Shown here one piece after another: positions 16,432-24,040 of a DNA stretch of 64,000 nucleotides. Within the stretch, counting starts at the first letter, position 1, and the number at the start of each line of letters is the position of its first letter. Source of the DNA: Streptomyces griseoflavus (GTDB lineage: Bacteria > Actinomycetota > Actinomycetes > Streptomycetales > Streptomycetaceae); the NCBI RefSeq assembly GCF_014649995.1, contig NZ_BMUC01000025.1, positions 1,822-65,821 of the forward strand, given 5' to 3'. The position numbers were made by a program, and so were the translations under genes. The notes beneath the pieces are model-generated. The model worked only from the letters and a program-made list of their open reading frames with translations. It ran no database searches and was not told the DNA's origin.

Positions 16432-17631
16432 ATGGAGAACCTCAGCAGGCGGAAGGCGCTGACGCTCGGTGTCGCGCTCGGCCTCGTGGGTGTGGCGAAC
16501 CCCGGCGCGGCGTGGGCGTCGACGGGCTCGCGGGCCGGAGCCGCCGCGGGGACCGGTCCGGAGTGGATCTGGGACGACGCGGCGGACCCGCTGATGGCGT
16601 CGATGCTCGACAAGGGGCACGTGCCGGCCATCAACCGCGCCTGGGCCTCGTGGGTGAACAACAACGACCCGCTGCCCGGCGGCCTGCCGGCCGAATTCGC
16701 CGCGTACCTGGGCCGGGTCAACCGGCTGCCCTCCTGGGCCGACCAGACCAAGCTGACCCGCGCCGCCGACTTCAACCGGCGCCGGGACACCTACCTCTTC
16801 ATGCTGTACGGCCTCGGCAGCGGCATCATGAGCACCGTCATCCCGCGCGAGGCCAAGAGCGTCTACTGGTCCGCGGGCGGCGCCGACATGCAGGACCGCG
16901 CGGCCAAGACGTTCACGTTCGGCTACGACCTGTCGGAACTGGGAGCGTTCAAGCCGACGGGACAGTTCGTCGTCACGGCGAACAAGACGCGGGTGGTGCA
17001 CGCCGCGGTGCGTCACCTGCTGCCGCAGTCGCCGCACTGGAGGGCGGTCGCCGACGAGACCGTCCCGATCAGCGCCGCCGACATCCTGGTCACCTTCCAC
17101 AGCCTGGGCACCTACGTGCACCGCAAGCTGCTCGACTGGCGGATCCCCTACCCGGCCGCGGACCAGGAGGCGTTCCTGCACTCGTGGCAGGTCGCCGTCC
17201 ACCTGCTCGGTGTGCCCTACGAGCACATCCCCCGGACCTGGGCGGAGGCCGAGCGGCAGTCGGCGCAGGTGCTCACCCCGATCCTCTCCCCGTCCACCGA
17301 GGGCATCAAGCTGGCCGAGGAACTGCTCGGTCTGACCGCACAGATCGACCTTGGCGTCACCCGCGGGTTCCTCAACGAGTTCGTGCGCTACGTCCTCAGC
17401 GACGAGGTCGGCGACTGGCTGGGCCTGAAGCGCGACTACGCCGCGGCTGCCCTGGTGCGCACGGCATGGCCGGCGTTCATCCTGTTCCGTGAAGGGCTGT
17501 CGCCCGTCATGCCCGCCGGCTTCTACATGCTCGACCAGTTCGTGCGCGCCCTGGCCATGCTGTTCCTCAACAAGGGCTCCTCCGGAACCACCACCCCCAT
17601 CACGATCCCCACCGGCAACAGGCCGGCCTGA
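16432..17631 (+). CDS. lcp: Latex-clearing protein, secreted rubber oxygenase
   Basis: 399 residues, the size of Lcp from Streptomyces sp. K30. It begins MENLSRRKALTLGVALGL, a twin-arginine-type signal peptide cleaved near residue 30. The residues known to matter in K30 Lcp are present eight positions earlier: R156, K159 and T160 in DRAAKT (R164/K167/T168), the haem axial ligand H190 in KTRVVH (H198), and H195 (H203). Lcp cleaves poly(cis-1,4-isoprene) with O2 to oligoisoprenoids ending in an aldehyde and a ketone. A TetR-type regulator is adjacent and convergent. The aldehyde dehydrogenase, CoA ligase and beta-oxidation genes upstream could process the products. Confidence 0.94.
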   Translation: MENLSRRKALTLGVALGLVGVANPGAAWASTGSRAGAAAGTGPEWIWDDAADPLMASMLDKGHVPAINRAWASWVNNNDPLPGGLPAEFAAYLGRVNRLPSWADQTKLTRAADFNRRRDTYLFMLYGLGSGIMSTVIPREAKSVYWSAGGADMQDRAAKTFTFGYDLSELGAFKPTGQFVVTANKTRVVHAAVRHLLPQSPHWRAVADETVPISAADILVTFHSLGTYVHRKLLDWRIPYPAADQEAFLHSWQVAVHLLGVPYEHIPRTWAEAERQSAQVLTPILSPSTEGIKLAEELLGLTAQIDLGVTRGFLNEFVRYVLSDEVGDWLGLKRDYAAAALVRTAWPAFILFREGLSPVMPAGFYMLDQFVRALAMLFLNKGSSGTTTPITIPTGNRPA

Positions 17632-17656
17632 GCCGTCGGCCGGATCACGACGCGTA

Positions 17657-17687
17657 CCCGCCCCGCGGCAGCCGATCGAGGGGCGGG
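17657..17687. terminator. Terminator hairpin between lcp and the double TetR gene
   Basis: CCCGCCCC (17657-17664) pairs perfectly with GGGGCGGG (17680-17687) over a 15-base loop, in the convergent gap after lcp. Confidence 0.6.
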
Positions 17688-17783
17688 CGTCCGGGGCGAC
17701 GCGCGAGGGAGGCAACGGAAGACCGGGGCGGGAACCGCGCGGCGCGGTGCCCCCGGCGGCCGCCGTGTCCCGGCGACGGCTGC

Positions 17784-18980
17784 TCAGAGCCCCAGTGCGC
17801 CCACGGCCAGAGTGGTCACGGCCTCACGATGGGCGGGGCTGTCCTCCCACCGCACCCTGCGTCCCGCCTCGACCACCACGCCGAACCCCGCGTGCACCAG
17901 CACCCGCGCCTGGCGCGGGTCGAGTTCCGGTCGGGCCAGCCGCAACTGCTGCTCCCAGACGGCGATGTACTCCCGCTGAGCGAGGACGACGGGCCGCCGT
18001 GAGCCGGTCGGCAGGCCGGCGAACTCGGCCTCGGCGACACTGTTGAGCTCGGTGTACTCGAAGCAGTAGGCCACGTGCGTCGCCGCCAGGGCGACGATGG
18101 CGTCGTGCGGTCCCGGCACCTCCCGCAGGCTCCGCTCCACCGCCTGGGTGAGCAGTCCCGCCGCCTGGAGGCATGCCGCCGCGAGGATGTCGGTCTTGCC
18201 GGGGTAGTGCCGGTACAGCGCGGACGGGGTCAACCCCACCGCCTCCGCGATCTGTCCGTTCGTGACGTTGGCGAAACCGTCCCGCGCGAACAGCGGGACG
18301 GAGGCAGCGAGGATCTCCGCGCGTCGCGTGCGCGGCACCGGCCGGGCGGGCAGTTCGACGGCGTGCGCCGAGGGCCGACCCGCCGCCGGATCGGTCACGG
18401 CGACATCCAGCGCGGACGCCAGCAGCAGCTTCTCGGCCCGGCGCGCGGCGATGGAGGTGTGATGCATCGTGATGGATCCGATCGCACCGAGGGCCGCCAT
18501 GGCCCGCAGGCGCCCGTCGGGCAGTGGGTGTTCGCGCTGCACCGCCTCGTCCACCCGCTCGACGAGCCGGCCGAACTTCACCTTCAGACACCGGCGGTCC
18601 TCGCGGTCGAGGTACCGGGCCTCCCACCGGTACACGCCGCCCGACGCGCGGTGAGCGACGGTGACCCGGGTGACGGCGGTGAGCACCTCCGCCAGGGACG
18701 CCTCGGCCGGCACCTCGTCGAGCGCGGCGACCAGGCCGTCCACCATGACGTGGGCGCACGCGGCGAACAGGGCGTACTTGTTGGGGAAGTGCCGGTACAG
18801 AGCGGTCGCGGTGATGCCCACCCCGGCGGCGACCTCCTCCATGGACGCCTTGTGGTAGCCGCGTTCGCTGAAGACCCGCCCGGCCGCGTCGAGGATCAGT
18901 TGCTTGCGGTTGCGGGGCCGGGTGGCCGCGGCCCGATCGGCGGTCGCGGCCGAGCGGGCGGACGGGGAGGCGGGGGCCAT
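17784..18980 (-). CDS. Two-domain TetR-family regulator (tandem TetR fusion)
   Basis: 398 residues, twice the usual TetR length. There are two complete TetR DNA-binding domains: QLILDAAGRVFSERGYHKAS with MEEVAAGVGITATALYRHF near residues 30-75, and AEILAASVPLFARDGFANVT with NGQIAEAVGLTPSALYRHY near 225-270. Each is followed by its own ligand-type helical region. One chain could thus act as a pseudo-dimer. It lies next to lcp and upstream of an alcohol dehydrogenase; a TetR regulator of lcp is known in Gordonia. ATG 18980 is used; TTG 18992 is possible. Neither has a Shine-Dalgarno. Confidence 0.88.
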   Translation of the reverse strand: MAPASPSARSAATADRAAATRPRNRKQLILDAAGRVFSERGYHKASMEEVAAGVGITATALYRHFPNKYALFAACAHVMVDGLVAALDEVPAEASLAEVLTAVTRVTVAHRASGGVYRWEARYLDREDRRCLKVKFGRLVERVDEAVQREHPLPDGRLRAMAALGAIGSITMHHTSIAARRAEKLLLASALDVAVTDPAAGRPSAHAVELPARPVPRTRRAEILAASVPLFARDGFANVTNGQIAEAVGLTPSALYRHYPGKTDILAAACLQAAGLLTQAVERSLREVPGPHDAIVALAATHVAYCFEYTELNSVAEAEFAGLPTGSRRPVVLAQREYIAVWEQQLRLARPELDPRQARVLVHAGFGVVVEAGRRVRWEDSPAHREAVTTLAVGALGL

Positions 18981-18983
18981 GCG

Positions 18984-19000
18984 GTCAGTCAATCACAGAC
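18984..19000. promoter_or_regulatory. Candidate autoregulatory operator of the double TetR
   Basis: A 17-base imperfect palindrome GTCAGTCAATCACAGAC (six of eight pairs match) lies four bases upstream of ATG 18980. Position suggests autorepression. Confidence 0.4.
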
Positions 19001-19079
19001 CGTCATGAGGCCGGGTGCCTCGCTCGGACAGGACCGCGGGAGGTGAGGGAGGGATCACTCCGTGGAGGTGGCGGCGGGA

Positions 19080-20174
19080 TCACTCCGTGAAGGTGAGGAC
19101 CGGCTTGACCACGCCGCCGCCCTGCATGGCGGCCACGGCGGCGCCGATCTCCTCGAACGGGAACGTGGTGACCAGCCGGTCCAGGGGGAGGAGCCCACGC
19201 CGGTACAGGCCGATCAGCTCGGGGACGAAGCGGCCGGGATCGGAGTCCCCCTCGAGCACCCCGTGGACCCGGACGCCCTTGGCGAGCAGGCCCATCACGT
19301 CGAACGTCACCTCGGCGCCCAGGCCGAGCAGGGCGAGTTCCCCGCGCGGACGCAGGGCACCGACGGCCCGGCGGGCCATCTCCGGACGGCCGGTGGTCTC
19401 GACGACGTGGTGCGCGCCACCGCCGGTGAGGTCGCGCAGCGCCGCCACCAGACCGTCCCCGGGAGCCAGGGCGGCCTTGGCGCCGAGCCCGGTGGCGAGG
19501 GCGCGGCGGGAGGCGACCGGGTCGACGGCCACCACCGGGTCGCAGCCCGTGGCCACCGCCGCCATCAGGGCGCTCAGCCCGACCCCGCCCGCGCCCATGA
19601 CGACCAGCGAGGAGCCCGGCGCGGGACGCAGCCGGTTCAGCACGGTGCCCGCGCCCGTCTGGCCGCTGCAGCCGAGCGGCGCCGCGACGGCGGCCGGCAG
19701 GTCGGGGGGCACGGGGAGCACGCCGCGCTCGTGGACGACGGCGTGCGTGGCGAAGCTGGACTGGCCGAAGAAGCCGGCGTGCAGCGGTTGTCCGTCCAGG
19801 GAGAGCGGGGTGGTGCCGTCGGGGCGCCCACCGGAGAAGTTCAGTGCCTGCGCGGCGTGGCAGTAGGCCGGGTGGTCCGCCGCGCACTGTTCGCAGACGC
19901 CGCAACTGGCGAAGGTGAGGCAGACGTGGTCCCCCGGTGTCACGGCGGTCACCTCCGCGCCCACCGCCTCGACCCTGCCGGCACCCTCGTGACCGAACAC
20001 CATGGGGGTGAGGTGCCGGGGCCAGGTGTCCCGCATCCCCACGTCGGTGTGACAGATGCCGGCCGCGGTCATCCGCACCAGCACCTCGTACGGACGCGGC
20101 TCCTCCAGGTTCGCGTCCCGGACGGTGAACGGGGCGCCCGGTGCCCCGGCGACAGCGGCGCGGACGCGCCTCAC
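19080..20174 (-). CDS. Zinc-dependent alcohol dehydrogenase (MDR superfamily)
   Basis: 364 residues. The catalytic zinc ligands are in GICHTDVG and GHEGAGRV. The structural-zinc loop is SCGVCEQCAADHPAYC, near residues 95-110. The Rossmann nucleotide site is VVMGAGGVGLSALMAA near 195, followed by the acidic AVD that favours NAD(H). It is a class of long-chain/aryl alcohol dehydrogenase that interconverts alcohols and aldehydes. GTG 20174 overlaps the TGA of the DUF4334 gene (GTGA), so the pair is coupled. With lcp and the aldehyde dehydrogenase nearby, a role in oligoisoprenoid or terpenoid alcohol oxidation is plausible but unproven. Confidence 0.9.
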   Translation of the reverse strand: MRRVRAAVAGAPGAPFTVRDANLEEPRPYEVLVRMTAAGICHTDVGMRDTWPRHLTPMVFGHEGAGRVEAVGAEVTAVTPGDHVCLTFASCGVCEQCAADHPAYCHAAQALNFSGGRPDGTTPLSLDGQPLHAGFFGQSSFATHAVVHERGVLPVPPDLPAAVAAPLGCSGQTGAGTVLNRLRPAPGSSLVVMGAGGVGLSALMAAVATGCDPVVAVDPVASRRALATGLGAKAALAPGDGLVAALRDLTGGGAHHVVETTGRPEMARRAVGALRPRGELALLGLGAEVTFDVMGLLAKGVRVHGVLEGDSDPGRFVPELIGLYRRGLLPLDRLVTTFPFEEIGAAVAAMQGGGVVKPVLTFTE

Positions 20175-20674
20175 GACCCCTCTCCGGCGCGCGTCCCCGG
20201 GGCCCCGGGGACGCGCTCGAGGAAGAAGTAGTAGAAGGGGCCCTCCGGCGGAACGCCCTTGGCGTTCATGATCCCCATCAGCGTGGTGTCGTCCACCCGC
20301 TTGAAGTGGTCGAAGACGGGCTGGCCGTCGTAGACCATCGTGGCCGTCGTCTCGCCGCGGAACTCGACGGTCCACAGGCTGGCCTCGCCCTTGCCGAGTT
20401 CGCGGTTGGAGTACAGCCCGCCCTCGGCGTCGCGGCACATCAGCGGCTTGACGTCGTCCACGGCGGTGAACGTCTTGCCGTACCAGCCGGCCTTGGCCAG
20501 CATGCCGTTGAGGGGGTGTCCCGTCGGGAACTCGCCGCCCTGCCACTCGCCGAGGATGTCCTCGGGCCGGACGGTGGCCAACGCCGCCCAGATTTCGTCG
20601 AGTTCGGCGGGATCGACCGGGCCGTCCTGCTCCCGTAGCCGGCGGAACCGCTCGCGGGCCTCGAGCACGTCCAT
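20171..20674 (-). CDS. GXWXG/DUF4334 domain protein
   Basis: 167 residues. The first half carries the GxWxG motif (LGEWQGGEFPTGHPLNGMLA near residue 40-60) and the second half a DUF4334-type stretch (YDGQPVFDHFKRVDDTTLMG). The fold resembles lipocalin-like ligand-binding barrels; biochemical function is unknown. ATG 20674 has GGAGAGG upstream. It is the first gene of a two-gene unit with the alcohol dehydrogenase, so it may bind or present that enzyme's substrate. Confidence 0.82.
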   Translation of the reverse strand: MDVLEARERFRRLREQDGPVDPAELDEIWAALATVRPEDILGEWQGGEFPTGHPLNGMLAKAGWYGKTFTAVDDVKPLMCRDAEGGLYSNRELGKGEASLWTVEFRGETTATMVYDGQPVFDHFKRVDDTTLMGIMNAKGVPPEGPFYYFFLERVPGAPGTRAGEGS

Positions 20675-20716
20675 ACGGAATCCTCTCCTCGGTGCGGGAC
20701 TCTGCGGCAACGGTGC

Positions 20717-20732
20717 CTTAGCGTTCGTTCAG
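20717..20732. promoter_or_regulatory. TetR-type operator half of a pair, site 1
   Basis: CTTAGCGTTCGTTCAG lies 43 bases upstream of the DUF4334 start. It matches site 2 at 20831-20846 in 12 of 16 positions. The core AGCG-TT-CGTT is the symmetric form common to TetR-family operators. Confidence 0.5.
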
Positions 20733-20830
20733 CAAAGGCCGGTCGCCAGGCCCCTGCTGCGGCCCACTCTTCCGTCGTGAAGCCCCAAAAACAAGGGGAC
20801 GTACGGGAGTTCACCGCCCGCCGATAGGGG

Positions 20831-20846
20831 CCTAGCGAACGCTCAG
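20831..20846. promoter_or_regulatory. TetR-type operator half of a pair, site 2
   Basis: CCTAGCGAACGCTCAG has symmetric AGCG/CGCT arms around AA. It lies 114 bases from site 1, between the alcohol dehydrogenase/DUF4334 promoter and the end of the next minus-strand gene. Confidence 0.45.
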
Positions 20847-20882
20847 TATCCGGTCAGTGGCCCGACCCGCCCCGCGAGGCGC

Positions 20883-21455
20883 TCAGGAACGCCGTGCGAC
20901 GGTGCCGCGACGGGCGGCGCGGCGCCGCAGCAGCAGCGGCAGCACGTACCAGCACAGGCCGAACCACAGCATGACCGCGCCGACGAGGATCTCGGCGAGG
21001 ATGCCGGGAATCACCACGCGCAGGATCAGCAGGAGCGTGCAGCCGATGGTCAGCGCGAGGAGGACCATGCCGCACATCATCAGGCGTCCGGCGACCTCCA
21101 CCACGTCGTCCTTCATGCGCTGGCCGGACAGGAAGCGGTGGATGGAGACCGGGGCTATGAGGGATCCCGTGGCCGCCGCGCCGAGCACCACGGTGATGAC
21201 GTAGACGACCCGGTCGAACGTCTCCAACTCCCGGAACAGCGGAGTGAACGCCACGCTGAGCAGGAAGCCGAAGAGGATCTGCACGCCCGTCTGAGTGACC
21301 CGCGTCTCCTGCAGGATCTCGTTCCAGCGCCGGTTGACCCGTTCGCGGGCCGTCTCGGGCGGTTCGGTACCGTGTCCCGGTCTGTGCTGGTCGTCATGTG
21401 CGCAGCAGGCGGTGTCTTCCCCCGCCGTGTCGACCGGCTGCTCCGTCATCGTCAT
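20883..21455 (-). CDS. DUF6328 family four-helix membrane protein
   Basis: 190 residues. A hydrophilic N-terminal 45 residues (with a CCAHDDQHRPGH stretch that could bind metal) precede RVNRRWNEILQETRVTQTGVQ and FLLSVAFTPLF, then three more hydrophobic helices (about 85-105, 125-145, 150-170) and a basic tail. This is the DUF6328 pattern seen in Streptomyces; function unknown. ATG 21455 has GGGAGG five bases upstream. Confidence 0.78.
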   Translation of the reverse strand: MTMTEQPVDTAGEDTACCAHDDQHRPGHGTEPPETARERVNRRWNEILQETRVTQTGVQILFGFLLSVAFTPLFRELETFDRVVYVITVVLGAAATGSLIAPVSIHRFLSGQRMKDDVVEVAGRLMMCGMVLLALTIGCTLLLILRVVIPGILAEILVGAVMLWFGLCWYVLPLLLRRRAARRGTVARRS

Positions 21456-21513
21456 GGCATCCTCCCAAGGCCCAGGCAGACCGCTTGCCCCGTGCGGGCC
21501 ACTTCCATGCAGG

Positions 21514-21822
21514 TCACGGGCGTGGGTTCGTGCGGTGCCACCGTGGCCGGGCGTCGTCGCCGCGGCGTCCCGCGACGGAGGCGCAGCGACGGCACAGACG
21601 CTGGACACGGTCCGCGGCGCCGCCGGATTCGGGAAGGACGTCCTGCCAGACCACGTGGGAGAAACGGACCAGTTGCGAGCGGCTCAGGGACAATCCGCAC
21701 ACGGTCTGGTTCAGGCCCGGCTCCCAGGCGTGCACCTCGCCCGCCGGCAGCCTGCGGCGGCCCTCCTCCTCGTCCGTCCACTGACCGGTGGCGGCCACGG
21801 CGTACCGTTTCACGCGTGCCAT
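21514..21822 (-). CDS. Conserved small Streptomyces protein with Cys cluster
   Basis: 102 residues, no transmembrane segment. MARVKRYAVAATGQWTDEEE, VHAWEPGLNQTVCGLSLSRS and RLCRRCASVAGRR show three conserved Cys that could bind zinc. I recognise it only as a conserved hypothetical of Streptomyces. ATG 21822 has GAGGAGG upstream. It is divergent from the DEAD-box helicase gene. Confidence 0.75.
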   Translation of the reverse strand: MARVKRYAVAATGQWTDEEEGRRRLPAGEVHAWEPGLNQTVCGLSLSRSQLVRFSHVVWQDVLPESGGAADRVQRLCRRCASVAGRRGDDARPRWHRTNPRP

Positions 21823-21961
21823 GAGGGTTCACCTCCTCGTGTTATTGTCCTGCGTTCGCGTGGTCGTCGCGGTGGGCGAGGGTGCGGTCCGGTTCCGCCA
21901 GGTGGGGGCTGTTCGATCCTGCCGGGCCTTCCTCGGTACGTACTCCTGCGGAAGGCCCTTC

Positions 21962-23380
21962 ATGAAGCATCCCGATGACTCCGGAACCACTCACGGCGCT
22001 CCCGCCGCCCCCGGAGCCACGACCCCGGCGCCGCCCCCGGCCGTCTCCTTCGCGGACCTGGGCCTGCCCGCGGGGGTCATGCGGACACTGACCGGACACG
22101 GAGTCCGCGAACCCTTCCCGATCCAGGCCGCCACCCTGCCCGACGCCCTCCAGGGGCGCGACGTCCTCGGCCGCGGGCGCACCGGATCGGGCAAGACGCT
22201 CGCCTTCGGCCTGCCGCTGCTGACCCGCACGGCCGGGCGGCGCGCCGAACCGAAGCATCCCCTCGCCCTGATTCTCGTGCCCACGCGGGAGCTGGCCCAA
22301 CAGGTCACCGAGGCGCTGACCCCCTACGCAGAGGCCCTGCGGCTGCGGATGGCCACGGTCGTCGGCGGCATGTCGATGGGCCGGCAGATCGCCGTGCTGC
22401 GCGCGGGGGCGGAGGTGGTCGTCGCCACCCCTGGACGCCTGCACGACCTGATCGAGCGCAACGCCTGCCGCCTGGGCCGGGTGAAAATCACCGTGCTCGA
22501 CGAGGCCGACCAGATGTGCGACCTGGGATTCCTGCCGCAGGTCGTCGAGGCGCTCGACCAGGTGGCCCCCCACGGCCAGCGGATGCTGTTCTCGGCAACC
22601 CTGGACCACGACGTCGACGAGCTGGTCCACCGCTACCTCCAGAACCCCGTCGTCCACTCGGTGGAGGAGGCCGCGGGCACGGTCACGACGATGGAGCACC
22701 ACGTCCTGGTCGTCCACGGCCCCGACCGCTACGCCGTCACCACGGAGATCGCCGCCCGTGACGGCCGCGTCCTGCTGTTCCTCGACACCAAGCACGCCGT
22801 CGACCAGCTCACCCGGCATCTGCGGGCGGCCGGCGTGCACGCCGCGGCCCTGCACAGCGGCAAGTCCCAGCCGCAGCGCACGCGGACCCTGGCGCAGTTC
22901 AAGGACGGCCAGGTCACCGCAGTGGTGGCGACCAACGTCGCCGCCCGTGGCCTGCACGTCGACGACCTCGATCTCGTGGTCAACGTCGACCCGCCCACCG
23001 ACCCCAAGGACTACGTGCACCGGGCGGGCCGCACGGCCCGCGCCGGTGGGTCCGGCCGCGTGGTCACGCTCGTGTCCGGGGACCGGCGCCGCGAGACGAG
23101 CCGGATGCTGGCCGAGGCCGGCATCGAGGCGACCGTCACCAAGGTGCGCTCCGGCGAGGCCGGGTTGAGCCGGATCACCGGCGCCAAGGCCCCCTCCGGC
23201 GTCCCCCTCGACGGCGGGCCCGCCGTCCCCGGACCCAAGAACACCAACGCTCCCTTCCGTGGCCTGGGAACCAGCAAGGGCACCCCGCGCGGTGCCGCCG
23301 GCGGCACCTCCCGCAAGGCCGGCGAAGCCCGCAGGCTCGCCGAGGCCCGCAAGGCCGCCCGCGTACGCCGCGGCGGCTGA
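21962..23380 (+). CDS. DEAD-box ATP-dependent RNA helicase
   Basis: 472 residues with the full motif set: Q motif FPIQAATLPDAL, motif I GRTGSGKT, PTRELAQQ, TPGRL, motif II LDEADQMCDLGF, motif III SATLD, then VATNVAARGLHV and motif VI HRAGRTARAG. A basic, Gly/Ala/Lys-rich tail of about 60 residues may bind RNA. Such helicases unwind RNA in cold adaptation and ribosome assembly. ATG 21962 follows GGAAGG; the frame is open further upstream but without support. The 139-base leader to the divergent gene could be a cold-responsive 5' UTR. Confidence 0.93.
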   Translation: MKHPDDSGTTHGAPAAPGATTPAPPPAVSFADLGLPAGVMRTLTGHGVREPFPIQAATLPDALQGRDVLGRGRTGSGKTLAFGLPLLTRTAGRRAEPKHPLALILVPTRELAQQVTEALTPYAEALRLRMATVVGGMSMGRQIAVLRAGAEVVVATPGRLHDLIERNACRLGRVKITVLDEADQMCDLGFLPQVVEALDQVAPHGQRMLFSATLDHDVDELVHRYLQNPVVHSVEEAAGTVTTMEHHVLVVHGPDRYAVTTEIAARDGRVLLFLDTKHAVDQLTRHLRAAGVHAAALHSGKSQPQRTRTLAQFKDGQVTAVVATNVAARGLHVDDLDLVVNVDPPTDPKDYVHRAGRTARAGGSGRVVTLVSGDRRRETSRMLAEAGIEATVTKVRSGEAGLSRITGAKAPSGVPLDGGPAVPGPKNTNAPFRGLGTSKGTPRGAAGGTSRKAGEARRLAEARKAARVRRGG

Positions 23381-23510
23381 GAACCGTACGGCCCCTCCAC
23401 GGAGCCCAGGGACAAGGCGCCGAAACGGGACAGAATGCCGTGGACGGTGCCCCGCACCGCCCACGGCATGACAAGCTGTGCCCGCCCACCCCCGAACCCA
23501 GGAGGTCACC

Positions 23511-23753
23511 ATGACCGCAGAGCCCACACCCGCGGAAGGTTCTGAGCCGGCCTCCCCCGAGACGCCCCCTCTGGCGCCGGACACCGACGGCAACTACGAC
23601 CTCAAGCGCAAGTTCCGTGAAGCCCTGGCGCGCAAGCGCGGTGCGCAGGCGGAGGCGGCCGACGCGGCCGCCAACCCGAACGCGTCGAAGGTCCGCGCGG
23701 CACACGGCCCGGCCGGGCAGCAGCGGTCGTTCCGGCGCAAGAGCGGCGGCTGA
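23511..23753 (+). CDS. DUF5302 small protein
   Basis: 80 residues, hydrophilic and without helices long enough to span the membrane. The central NYDLKRKFREALARKRGAQ and the Lys/Arg-rich end (QQRSFRRKSGG) are the DUF5302 pattern of Actinobacteria. AGGAGG lies five bases before ATG 23511. It follows the helicase on the same strand, 130 bases on; a nucleic-acid-associated role is possible. Confidence 0.8.
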   Translation: MTAEPTPAEGSEPASPETPPLAPDTDGNYDLKRKFREALARKRGAQAEAADAAANPNASKVRAAHGPAGQQRSFRRKSGG

Positions 23754-23766
23754 GCCGTCGGTTCCG

Positions 23767-23790
23767 GGGGCCGGCCGCCTCGCCGGCCCT
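23767..23790 (+). terminator. Terminator hairpin after the DUF5302 gene
   Basis: GGGCCGGC (23768-23775) pairs perfectly with GCCGGCCC (23782-23789) over a 6-base loop. Confidence 0.6.
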
Positions 23791-23857
23791 CCGGGCGCCC
23801 GGTGTCCGTGGCCCCAACGGTCGCTGTCACGTGACCGTCGCCACCCCGATACCGAGG

Positions 23858-23999
23858 GCGCCTCGACGGTGACACCGGGGGCGAGTTCGACCAGGCGCAG
23901 GCCCTCGTCGGTGACGTCCAGGATGCACAGACCGGTGATGATCCGCTGGACGACCTGCCTGCCGGTGAGGGGCAGGGAGGGCTCCTCGGCGATCTTGAA
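23858..23999 (-). pseudogene. Remnant of a 3-oxoacid CoA-transferase subunit B gene (C-terminal end)
   Basis: On the minus strand, codons starting at 23999 read FKIAEEPSLPLTGRQVVQRI and then ITGLCILDVTDEGLRLVELA, followed by PGVTVEAP. That is the C-terminal end of CoA-transferase subunit B (ScoB/PcaJ type). Only about 48 codons are recognisable. The rest of the gene would lie at higher coordinates, but the neighbouring membrane-protein gene starts at 24041. No start or ribosome site is present, so it is a dead fragment left by deletion or rearrangement. Confidence 0.72.
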
Positions 24000-24040
24000 G
24001 CGATCCTGTCCCGATCACGGTTGAGTACCGGGCCGGAACT

